This document shows positions 10,951 through 17,898 of a DNA stretch of 64,000 nucleotides, piece after piece (the first letter of the stretch is position 1; each line of letters opens with the position of its first letter). The DNA is from Herbaspirillum robiniae. Its GTDB lineage: Bacteria > Pseudomonadota > Gammaproteobacteria > Burkholderiales > Burkholderiaceae_D. The stretch is from the NCBI RefSeq assembly GCF_002213415.1, contig NZ_NJGU01000006.1, positions 62,001 to 126,000 on the forward strand. Direction: 5' to 3'. Position numbers and translations under genes: made by a program. The notes under the pieces were generated by a model that was given only the letters and a program-made list of their open reading frames with translations, was not told the DNA's origin and searched no databases.

Positions 10951-10978
10951 CCATTCACGCGGATCATTTCGCTATGAT
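10936..10978 (+). promoter_or_regulatory. Rightward promoter toward dsbB with identical RcsB-like box
   Basis: TGAGAATTTTCCTA (10936-10949), one more T, then exactly 22 nt to the -10 TATGAT (10973-10978). This is the same geometry as the pilin promoter. Transcription would start near 10985, about 295 nt before dsbB. Confidence 0.62.
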
Positions 10979-11015
10979 CCCCTCGGCCCGTTGCTAGGAA
11001 TTCTTCCGAATCTGC

Positions 11016-11057
11016 ATGGAGTCCCTCACCGTCCTCGCCCTTCTCGCGCTCGCATGA
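11016..11057 (+). other. Possible 13-residue leader peptide upstream of dsbB
   Basis: ATG at 11016 opens MESLTVLALLALA followed by TGA. AGGAA lies about 15 bp upstream, farther than ideal. The peptide is hydrophobic and lies just after the predicted rightward transcription start. It may be chance. Confidence 0.2.
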
Positions 11058-11280
11058 GCGCGTCTGTGCAACAACCGGAGACCTTGAGGATGCTGGAGAC
11101 GTCGATCTTTCCGTGTGCTGCAAACAGTGCAAGAACATGTGGATGGAGTCCCGAAGGAGTCACCGGGGACTCACCGTCGTCCACAGGCACTCCCGGCCTG
11201 GCGTTCGTCGACAGGAAGCGGCAACGCGGCCATTTCGTCTTTCTTGTTACCTGCTTGCCCCTACGCGCCGGACCCGTCAC

Positions 11281-11775
11281 ATGAAATCCTCCAGATCCAT
11301 TCTTCTTGCCATCGCGACCCTTTGCATCGCCCTCTTCGCCACGGCGCTTTACCTGCAGGCCGCCAGGGACATGCCCCCTTGCCCGCTGTGCATCGTCCAG
11401 CGTTATCTGCTGGCCGCGCTTGCCCTGACGTGCGGTGGCTTTGCATGCCTGGATCCGCGCCTTCACAAAGCCGGCGCCGCCGCCGGCCTGTGCCTGGCGA
11501 TCGGCGGCATCGGCATTGCCGCCCGGCACCTGTGGCAGCAGAACCGCCTCGACACCTTCTGCGATGTCGATCCGCTGGGAAAATGGCTCAACGCGATGCC
11601 GAGCGCACACCTGCTTCCCTTGCTGTTCAAGGCCGATGAAGGCTTGTGCGCCATGCCCTCCGCGCTGCTCGGCATGAGCTTGCCGCAATGGTCCATGCTC
11701 GGCTTCATCGTGATCGCGTTGGGGCTGCTGCGCTACCTCGCCCGACAGGAACCGCTGGTTCCATGGCTGGCATAA
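11281..11775 (+). CDS. dsbB: Disulfide bond formation protein B (DsbB)
   Basis: Inner-membrane quinone reductase that reoxidises DsbA and so drives periplasmic disulfide formation. The 164-aa product has four hydrophobic segments. The N-terminal CPLC pair (Cys34, Cys37) and the second periplasmic pair (Cys94, Cys123) are where DsbB needs them. The ATG at 11281 was chosen because it opens the first membrane segment; the upstream open frame is arginine-rich. It is transcribed away from the pilin operon from a promoter with the same RcsB-like box, and fimbrial subunits and the usher need disulfides. It may be a locus-specific copy rather than the housekeeping one; I cannot tell from the window. 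Confidence 0.9.
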   Translation: MKSSRSILLAIATLCIALFATALYLQAARDMPPCPLCIVQRYLLAALALTCGGFACLDPRLHKAGAAAGLCLAIGGIGIAARHLWQQNRLDTFCDVDPLGKWLNAMPSAHLLPLLFKADEGLCAMPSALLGMSLPQWSMLGFIVIALGLLRYLARQEPLVPWLA

Positions 11776-11871
11776 CCCGACTACCGCAACAAGCGGTGCG
11801 GCGGTCGCAAGCGCGGTCCCGCCTCACGTTCGCATCACAAGAGCTCTGCTCCCATCACCTGGAAACCCGTC

Positions 11872-12972
11872 ATGAACAACATCAAAATCTGGCAAACCTG
11901 CGCCTTGCTGGCGCTGTGCCAAATACCGCTGCATTCCCCTGCGCAAACCAATTCGGCGCGCGCCAACGCCCAGGCCGAGGGGCCTGCGACGCTGTCTGCG
12001 GAAGTTGAAAAACTGGGCAAGGCCGCCTCCGGCGGCGACGCCGAGGCCCAGTACCGCCTGGCGCAAAAATACAGCACCGGCAGCGGCCTTCCCAGAAGCA
12101 CCCAGACGGCCGTGTTCTGGCTGGCCAAGGCCGCCGCCCAGGGGCATGTCGCGGCGCAGGCGACGCTGGGCACCAGCTATCTGGTCGGCGAAGGCACGAA
12201 CAAGGACATGCCCATGGCAATCCACTGGCTGACCAAGGCGGCCCAGCAGGACAACGTGCTGGCGCAGACCAATCTCGGCGCGATCTACCTCAATGGCGAC
12301 AACACGCCGCAGAACTTCCAGCAGGCCCTGTTCTGGCTGGAGAAGGCCGCATCGCAGGGCGCACCGTTGGCGCAGTACAGCCTGGGGAAGATGTACCAGC
12401 ACGGCTACGGCGTTCGCACCGACGAAGCCATTGCCGCGCAGTGGTTCAACAAGGCGCTGCAGCAGAATTACCCGCCGGCCAGGGAAGCATTGGCCGAGCT
12501 GTCGAAACGCGCGACGGGCGAAAAGAATCCTGCGACAACGAGCGCCGCGCCGGCCGTCAAGGTCACGCAAGCGGCATCCGTCGGTCCCGCGGATGCCGCC
12601 GCCGCGGAGCGGGATGCGATTCTCGGGACGATACAAGGCTGGGCGCTGGCATGGAGCGGCAGGAAGACGGACGACTATCTCGGCTACTACGCGGAAAGCT
12701 TCATCCCGGCCAACGGCGAGAGTCGCGGCGCATGGGCTGCGCAGCGGCGCACGAGAATCGGCGGCAAGTCGCATATTGCGGTATCGGTCTCGTCACCGGA
12801 GATCAACGTGCGCGGGACTGTGGCGTCGGTCGTGTTCCTGCAGAAGTATTCGTCGGATCAATTGGCGGAGACAAGCAAGAAGAAGCTGATCCTGGTCCGC
12901 CAGGAAAGCGGCTGGAAAATACAACAGGAAAGCGCGGAAAAGATTTCTGCAAAAGCGACAGGCCAGCACTAA
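11872..12972 (+). CDS. Secreted Sel1-repeat protein with C-terminal NTF2-like domain
   Basis: A 366-aa protein with a signal peptide (1 to about 24). At least four Sel1-like repeats (residues 55-205) show the pattern A..LG..Y..G.G......A..W..KAA.QG. A linker rich in Ala, Thr and Pro follows. Residues 240-362 resemble the SnoaL/NTF2-like domain found at the C-terminus of Cds6-type proteins: WALAWSGRKTDDYLGYYAESF and the basic segment QRRTRI are visible. Sel1 repeats mediate protein contacts in the envelope; no catalytic motif is visible. It follows dsbB by 96 bp on the same strand and may be cotranscribed. A link to fimbriae is inference from position only. Confidence 0.75.
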   Translation: MNNIKIWQTCALLALCQIPLHSPAQTNSARANAQAEGPATLSAEVEKLGKAASGGDAEAQYRLAQKYSTGSGLPRSTQTAVFWLAKAAAQGHVAAQATLGTSYLVGEGTNKDMPMAIHWLTKAAQQDNVLAQTNLGAIYLNGDNTPQNFQQALFWLEKAASQGAPLAQYSLGKMYQHGYGVRTDEAIAAQWFNKALQQNYPPAREALAELSKRATGEKNPATTSAAPAVKVTQAASVGPADAAAAERDAILGTIQGWALAWSGRKTDDYLGYYAESFIPANGESRGAWAAQRRTRIGGKSHIAVSVSSPEINVRGTVASVVFLQKYSSDQLAETSKKKLILVRQESGWKIQQESAEKISAKATGQH

Positions 12973-13204
12973 CCGATCGGGCGCATTGGCGCCCCTCCCA
13001 CCTTCCCATCGCTGGTATCCCCGGGGCCTAGTCGCTACCGACTTGCCGCACTCTCCGCGCACCGAAGATGTCGCAGGCCACGTCAAGCTCGATGGCCGAA
13101 GCGGCCATGCTGCCATCGGCAAAGCCGTGCGCGCCCAACGCAGCACGGACATTGCACGCGCCTCTCCGGCAACGGGCAACGGCGCACGATGACGCCCAAA
13201 AGAA

Positions 13205-13230
13205 AAAAGCAGCGAAGGCTCGCTGCTTTT
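13205..13230 (-). terminator. Terminator of the RcsB-like regulator gene (bidirectional)
   Basis: AAAAGCAGCGA (13205-13215) and TCGCTGCTTTT (13220-13230) form an 11-bp perfect stem with an AGGC loop and T runs both ways. It serves the leftward regulator and could stop the rightward Sel1 transcript. The rest of the gap (12973-13204) shows no gene. Confidence 0.8.
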
Positions 13231-13254
13231 CCAGTCGAAAACTACCTCGTCTTC

Positions 13255-13920
13255 TCAGGTGATCATCCCGGTCGAATAGGCATACTTGATCAGCTCCGCA
13301 TCGGTGCTCAGGCCCAGCTTGCGCATCGCATTGTTCTTGTGCGTGCTCACCGTGCTGGGCGTGCGCGACAGGCGATCGCAGATATCCGACAGGGAGTTTC
13401 CCTCGACGAAAAGGCGGACCACTTCAAGCTCGCTCAAGGTCAGCTCCTTGGACTGCGAGAACGCCTCGCCCTGCGCCCAGCTGACTTCCAGCTCGCCGCG
13501 CAGCGACACCGGGAAGTACACCTGCTTGCTGCTTTGCGTGGCCAGGCAGGCGTTGATCAGTTCCTCGGGCTTCTCGCGCTTGTTGATGACCGAGAACACG
13601 CCCATGCGGTACAGGCGCTTGACCACGGCGCTGTTGGCCATGGCGGTGTAGACGATCACCTTGCTGGACGGATGGTCGGCCTTGATGCGCTTGATCAGCG
13701 AGAAGCCGTCGGAATCGTCCTTCTCGTCGTTGGGCATTGTGAAGTCCGTGATGACGATCTCGCACGGCGAGCGCTTGAGCGCGTTGAGCAGCGCGTCGCC
13801 GGTTTCCACTTCGAGGTCGATGCGCACATCGGGTAAGCGTCCCAGTTCGTTTTTGAGTGCCCCCAGCACCACAGGATGATCGTCGGCAATGGCGACGTGC
13901 AAGACTTTGTTCAGACTCAT
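13255..13920 (-). CDS. RcsB-like response regulator (receiver + LuxR-type HTH)
   Basis: A 221-aa two-domain regulator. The receiver has the acidic pair DD (residues 13-14), phospho-acceptor Asp59 in VITDFTMP and the RcsB-type insertion MPNDEKDDSDGFSLIKRIK. The LuxR/GerE helix-turn-helix spans about residues 150-215 (LTLSELEVVRLFVEGNSLSD...TVSTHKNNAMRKLG) and aligns well with RcsB by eye. The ATG at 13918-13920 has GGGGGT four bases upstream. No histidine kinase or phosphorelay gene is adjacent, so it is an orphan here. Two boxes resembling the RcsB operator occur 2.3-2.5 kb downstream of its stop, at the pilin/dsbB promoters. It is probably the local fimbrial regulator; direct control is inference. 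Confidence 0.85.
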   Translation of the reverse strand: MSLNKVLHVAIADDHPVVLGALKNELGRLPDVRIDLEVETGDALLNALKRSPCEIVITDFTMPNDEKDDSDGFSLIKRIKADHPSSKVIVYTAMANSAVVKRLYRMGVFSVINKREKPEELINACLATQSSKQVYFPVSLRGELEVSWAQGEAFSQSKELTLSELEVVRLFVEGNSLSDICDRLSRTPSTVSTHKNNAMRKLGLSTDAELIKYAYSTGMIT

Positions 13921-14321
13921 TACTACCCCCAGATTGATTTGATTGGCTGATGTCGATGATGTCGACGAATGTCGTTGACGGCAGCGGGCCACCCCATGGC
14001 GCCGCCTGCCTGACACATGACCTCGACCAGTCGCAGCGGCGCTTGGTTCCCGACTTTTTCCGTCCTGCCGGCCGTCAAATGCCGGATTTCCCTATGAAAG
14101 CCGCGCGCGGAAAATCATTAAAAAAATGGAGATAGATGCTGCGCAAGAATAGCGAGTTAACGAAAAGCAACAGCAAACCACAGGTTGCTTTGATATACTT
14201 CTCGGATAATTTCGAGACGGAAATAGAAATCTTTTCTGGATTCGACACACTGGAAAATGCCGCGACAAAGAATGCGGCGACCTTGGGCCCAGGGGGGGCA
14301 ACCAAACCAGGAGTACTTTCC
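13921..14321. promoter_or_regulatory. Divergent region between RcsB-like gene and second pilin gene
   Basis: A 401-bp gap that is AT-richer than its surroundings from about 14095 to 14280. It contains an inverted repeat TCTCG-8-CGAGA (14200-14217) and TATACT (14194-14199) and GATAAT (14205-14210) hexamers as -10 candidates without a good -35. No RcsB-box copy like the one at 10749 is evident. The in-frame extension upstream of the pilin start does not look like protein. Confidence 0.4.
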
Positions 14322-14807
14322 ATGTCCAGCCAATTCGCCATCGCCAAGCGCATCGTCGCTGCCGGCGCTCTCGCCCTGACTCCCGCCCTGTGCCTGGCCG
14401 ACGGCATCACCGTCAATTTCAGGGGCGCCATCGTCGAAGAACCCTGCGCGGTCTCCGCCGGTCGCCTGAACTACGCCGCCGGCAATCTCCAGCGACCGCC
14501 GGCCCGGGGAGTGATCGCCAGCGCCCCGCTCGAACTCAGCCTGAATTGCCATGCCGCCCAGGCCGTGCGAATTTCCTTCGAACAGGGCGGACGCGAAACG
14601 CGAGCCGGATTCGGCACCGGCGTGGATGGCGTGACCATGACCATGAGCCGCAACGGTCGCGAGCTGCCGCCCGGCGAAGTCATCGCGCTGGCGATGGCCT
14701 CCGGCCAGCAGCGGCAGGTGCGCCTGGACACCCAACTGCGCGGCGCCGCCGCCTCGTCCGGGGAAACGGTGCGCAGCGCGATCCTGGTGTCGCTCGACTA
14801 CCGCTGA
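14322..14807 (+). CDS. Second fimbrial subunit-like protein
   Basis: A 161-aa secreted protein with a signal peptide (1 to about 26) followed by the type 1 pilin fold pattern. GITVNFRGAIVEEPCAV contains Cys42 and ELSLNCHA contains Cys76, spaced as in pilins. The C-terminus SAILVSLDYR has the penultimate aromatic residue of chaperone-bound subunits. The ATG at 14322 was chosen for AGGAG nine bases upstream and the signal peptide. It is detached from the operon at 6.5-10.6 kb, with no chaperone or usher of its own nearby, so it may be a minor or alternative subunit using the same usher. Subunit role is inferred. Confidence 0.8.
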   Translation: MSSQFAIAKRIVAAGALALTPALCLADGITVNFRGAIVEEPCAVSAGRLNYAAGNLQRPPARGVIASAPLELSLNCHAAQAVRISFEQGGRETRAGFGTGVDGVTMTMSRNGRELPPGEVIALAMASGQQRQVRLDTQLRGAAASSGETVRSAILVSLDYR

Positions 14808-14880
14808 CCGGCATCGGCATCACAGACACAGACCCGGACGGCCCGCACCGCGGGATCGCTGTAGCGGTGCGGCCGGCGCA

Positions 14881-14905
14881 AAAAAAAGCATCCGCAACGG
14901 ATGCT
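14881..14905 (-). terminator. Terminator of fpr
   Basis: AGCATCCG (14887-14894) and CGGATGCT (14898-14905) form an 8-bp stem with a CAA loop. Leftward it is followed by a long T run, and it lies 61 bp past the fpr stop. Confidence 0.8.
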
Positions 14906-14966
14906 CCTTGCGCCTTGAGGCAGGCGCTGTGCCGTCGCTGCCTGCACGCGGCAGGCGCCGTCCGGC

Positions 14967-15755
14967 TCACCAGTAATCTTCGGTCACGAACTGTCCGCCG
15001 CCGGTGCGGCGCAGCGGCGTCATGCCGCGTTCGCGGAAAATCTCGCGCACTTCGGTGACCATCTCCGGATTGCCGCAGGCCATGAAGCGCGATTGCGCGG
15101 CGTCGATCGCCAGTCCGGTCGCCTGCTCCAGGCCGCCGTCCCGCAGCAGCGCGGTGATGCGTCCTTCCAGCACGCCCTCGCCGCCCGGCTCGCGCGTGAC
15201 CGACTTCAGGTAGTGCAGCCGGGCCGGCAGGCCCTGCGCTTGCGCACGCGCCGCCAGCGCCGCGAAACGGTCGGCATAGGCAAGCTCAGCGCGGTTGCGC
15301 ACGCCATGCACCACCACCAGATCGTCGAACTTGCGCCAGACGTCTTCCTGCTGCAGGATCGACAGGTAAGGCCCGAGCCCGGTGCCGGTGGCCAGCATCC
15401 ACAGCTGGCGGCCGTCGGTGAAGCGGTCGGCCGTCATGAAGCCGTAGCTGAGCTTCTCCACCCACACCGCGTCGCCGGGCTGCAGCCGGTCCAGCCGCGT
15501 GGTGAACTTGCCGTCGGGGACGACGATGGCGTAGTACTCGAGCTCATCCTCGGACTCGGCCGAGGTGATGGAATAAGCCCGCGAGACGATCTCGCCGTCG
15601 ATCTCCAGACCCAGCCGCGCGAACTGCCCGGCGGTGAAACGATAGCCGGCCGGGCGCGTGGTGCGGAACGTCAGCAGCTTGTCCGTCCAGCGATGCACCG
15701 ACAGCAGGCGCTCGCAACTGGCCTTTTCCGAATAGACGTCGACACTCACCTGCAT
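14967..15755 (-). CDS. fpr: Ferredoxin/flavodoxin-NADP reductase
   Basis: An FAD enzyme of 262 aa shuttling electrons between NADPH and ferredoxin or flavodoxin, often in oxidative stress responses. FAD-binding motif RAYSITSA, NADP-binding motif LATGTGLGPYLSIL and the terminal GGGQFVTEDYW with aromatic end are present, all typical of the bacterial subclass. The ATG at 15753-15755 has GGAGGG directly upstream; longer in-frame codons precede it but are not protein-like. It is leftward, divergent from tamA, with a terminator. A sequence resembling the RcsB box (TCAGAATTTTCTTA) lies 25-38 bp before its start. Confidence 0.93.
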   Translation of the reverse strand: MQVSVDVYSEKASCERLLSVHRWTDKLLTFRTTRPAGYRFTAGQFARLGLEIDGEIVSRAYSITSAESEDELEYYAIVVPDGKFTTRLDRLQPGDAVWVEKLSYGFMTADRFTDGRQLWMLATGTGLGPYLSILQQEDVWRKFDDLVVVHGVRNRAELAYADRFAALAARAQAQGLPARLHYLKSVTREPGGEGVLEGRITALLRDGGLEQATGLAIDAAQSRFMACGNPEMVTEVREIFRERGMTPLRRTGGGQFVTEDYW

Positions 15756-16079
15756 CCCTCCAACTTGCTTCACAGCGATTAAGAAAATTCTGAAAATGCG
15801 TCCGGACGCCCGGAAATCGGCCCGATCCGCACCCAAGCCCGCTTGGGCGGCATTACAATTCGTTGTTGGCCATGGCCTGGACGCGACACTGCGCAACACT
15901 GCGGCCAGGCGCGAAACCGGCGACACGGCAGCCCGGCCGGAACTATCCGCCCCGGCGCCGGGTCTGGCCTTGGGAACACCACGCTCAGCGCCGGCCCAAA
16001 CCGTCATCGTACCCGACTTTGCAGGAGCCCCGCAGCAGACGGCGGCCCCGCCCGCATCAACCGAGAATGAAGTGATTCA
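15756..16079. promoter_or_regulatory. Divergent fpr / tamA intergenic region
   Basis: A 324-bp region with no gene I can support. TAAGAAAATTCTGA (15780-15793; TCAGAATTTTCTTA on the fpr strand) resembles the RcsB box at about 11-12 of 14 positions but lacks a -10 at the spacing used by the fimbrial promoters. The tamA side shows no clear sigma70 hexamers. Confidence 0.4.
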
Positions 16080-17855
16080 ATGAACTGGACCTGCCGCCTG
16101 GCCATCGCATGCCTTTGCTGCGCCGCCGAGACTGCCAACGCCGCCTACAAGGTGGACATCGAAGCGCCCAAGCCGGTGCAGTCGCTGCTCAAGGATTTCC
16201 TCGACCTCGCGCGCTACAAGGACCGCGACGACATCAGCGACGAGCAGCTGAAGTTCATGATCGACACCGCCGGCGACCAGGTGCGCGACCTGACCTCGAC
16301 CGAGGGGTATTTCTCTCCCGTCACCAAGGTGGAACTGAAGACCGCGCGCGGCGCCGACGGCAAGGATGACGTGCGTACCGTGATCGTCACCGTCGATCCG
16401 GGCGAGCGCACCATGGTCGAATCCGCCGATATCGCCGTCACGGGCGCTGCCGCCGGCCAGGACGCCGCGCGCATCGCCGCCATCCGCCAGGACTGGAGCC
16501 TGCCCGCCGGCCAGCCGTTCCGCCAGGAGGACTGGGACAAGGCCAAGAACGCCGGCCTGGAAAAGCTGCAGCAGAAGACCTACGCCGCGGCCCGCATCGC
16601 GCAGTCGCAGGCCGAGGTCGATCCCGAGGAGCGCCGCGCCGACCTGAAGGTGCAATACGACAGCGGACCGGCCTTCACGCTCGGCGCGCTGCAGATCACC
16701 GGCGCCCGCCGCTATCCTGAAAGCATCATCCGCAACGTCAACCCGCTCAACGTGGGCGAGCCGTACGACGTCAACCGCCTGCTCTCGCTGCAGCGGCAGA
16801 TCCAGAACACGCCCTACTTCTCCAACGCCATCGTCGGCATCGACGACGATCCCGAACACCCAGACATGACGCCGGTGAAGGTGCAGGTGACCGAGTTCCC
16901 GACCCAGCGCATCCGCACCGGCGTGGGCTACGGCACCGACACCGGCGCCCAGGTGGAAGGGCGCTACTCGCACTACAACGTGTTCAACAAGGCCTACGTG
17001 TTCGACAGCCAGGCCCGCATCGAGCAGAAGCGCCAGTACGGCCAGATCAGCCTGGCCATGCCGCCGGACCAGAAGGCCTTCGTCAACAGCATCAGCACCA
17101 CCTACGACCGCACCACGCTGGAAGGCGTCGACCTGCGCAGCCAGCAGATCGGCTTCAAGCGCGCGCGCACCGGCGAGCTCTACGACACCGCCTATTCGCT
17201 GACCTACTACCGCGACGAACTGACGCAGGAAGACGGCAGCACCCTGCCCGCCAACACCATCGTCACCCCCGGCAAGCACCGCGCGCTGGTGCCCGGTTTC
17301 GCCTGGGCGCGGCGCAACGTCGACGATCCCATCTTCCCGCGCAAAGGCAACCTGCTGACGCTGGAAGCCGGCTTCGCCGTCAAGGGCGTGCTGACCGACC
17401 AGAGCTTCGGCCGCCTGTACGGCCGCTTCAAGCAGTTCGTGCCGGTCGGCCGGCGCGATGTGGTGGTGCTGCGCGCGGAGCTGGGCGGCGTGTTCACCGC
17501 CGGGCGCGCATCCTCGGTGCCGGCCTCGCTGCTGTTTCGCACCGGCGGCAACGACTCGGTGCGCGGCTACAGCTACCAGAGCATAGGCAACGAACAGAAC
17601 GGCACCGTCTACCCGACCAAGTACCTGGCGGTGGGCAGTTCGGAATACCAGCACTGGTTCACCGAGAGCTGGGGCGCGGCGGTGTTCTACGACATCGGCG
17701 CGGCCGCCGACAACTGGAACAACAAGACCTTCTACAACGGCGTGGGCACCGGCGCCCGCTGGCGCAGCCCGGTCGGCACGCTCAACCTCGACCTGGCCTA
17801 CGGCATACAGAAGAAACAGATCCGCCCGCATATCTCGCTGGGCATCGCCTTCTGA
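16080..17855 (+). CDS. tamA: Translocation and assembly module TamA (BamA/Omp85 family)
   Basis: Outer-membrane Omp85 protein of 591 aa that works with TamB in the assembly of some outer-membrane proteins and in envelope lipid homeostasis. A signal peptide ends near residue 21. Three POTRA-like modules (about residues 23-280) precede a 16-strand barrel with the family motif FRTGGNDSVRGYSYQSIG. The chain ends in aromatic F (HISLGIAF), the usual outer-membrane insertion signal. The ATG at 16080 opens the signal peptide. tamB starts 43 bp downstream on the same strand. Confidence 0.93.
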   Translation: MNWTCRLAIACLCCAAETANAAYKVDIEAPKPVQSLLKDFLDLARYKDRDDISDEQLKFMIDTAGDQVRDLTSTEGYFSPVTKVELKTARGADGKDDVRTVIVTVDPGERTMVESADIAVTGAAAGQDAARIAAIRQDWSLPAGQPFRQEDWDKAKNAGLEKLQQKTYAAARIAQSQAEVDPEERRADLKVQYDSGPAFTLGALQITGARRYPESIIRNVNPLNVGEPYDVNRLLSLQRQIQNTPYFSNAIVGIDDDPEHPDMTPVKVQVTEFPTQRIRTGVGYGTDTGAQVEGRYSHYNVFNKAYVFDSQARIEQKRQYGQISLAMPPDQKAFVNSISTTYDRTTLEGVDLRSQQIGFKRARTGELYDTAYSLTYYRDELTQEDGSTLPANTIVTPGKHRALVPGFAWARRNVDDPIFPRKGNLLTLEAGFAVKGVLTDQSFGRLYGRFKQFVPVGRRDVVVLRAELGGVFTAGRASSVPASLLFRTGGNDSVRGYSYQSIGNEQNGTVYPTKYLAVGSSEYQHWFTESWGAAVFYDIGAAADNWNNKTFYNGVGTGARWRSPVGTLNLDLAYGIQKKQIRPHISLGIAF

Positions 17856-17898
17856 ACCGCCGACCGCACCGTGAACCCGATTTGAACGACGACTCCGC

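Larger units (their letters stand above)
10568..11280. promoter_or_regulatory. 713-bp divergent control region between pilin gene and dsbB
   Basis: It holds two facing promoters (listed separately) and no convincing protein gene apart from a possible 13-codon leader. The central part (10765-10933) separates the two boxes. The rightward leader (about 10985-11280) contains the repeated words ATGGAGTCCC (11016 and about 11144) and a possible GAGTCCC/GGGACTC stem, so it may fold. I cannot assign the folds a function. Confidence 0.55.

Noticed and set aside
10802..11284. A 160-codon open frame between the pilin gene and dsbB
   Set aside because: Its translation is low-complexity, it spans the proposed promoter and it lacks a ribosome site.
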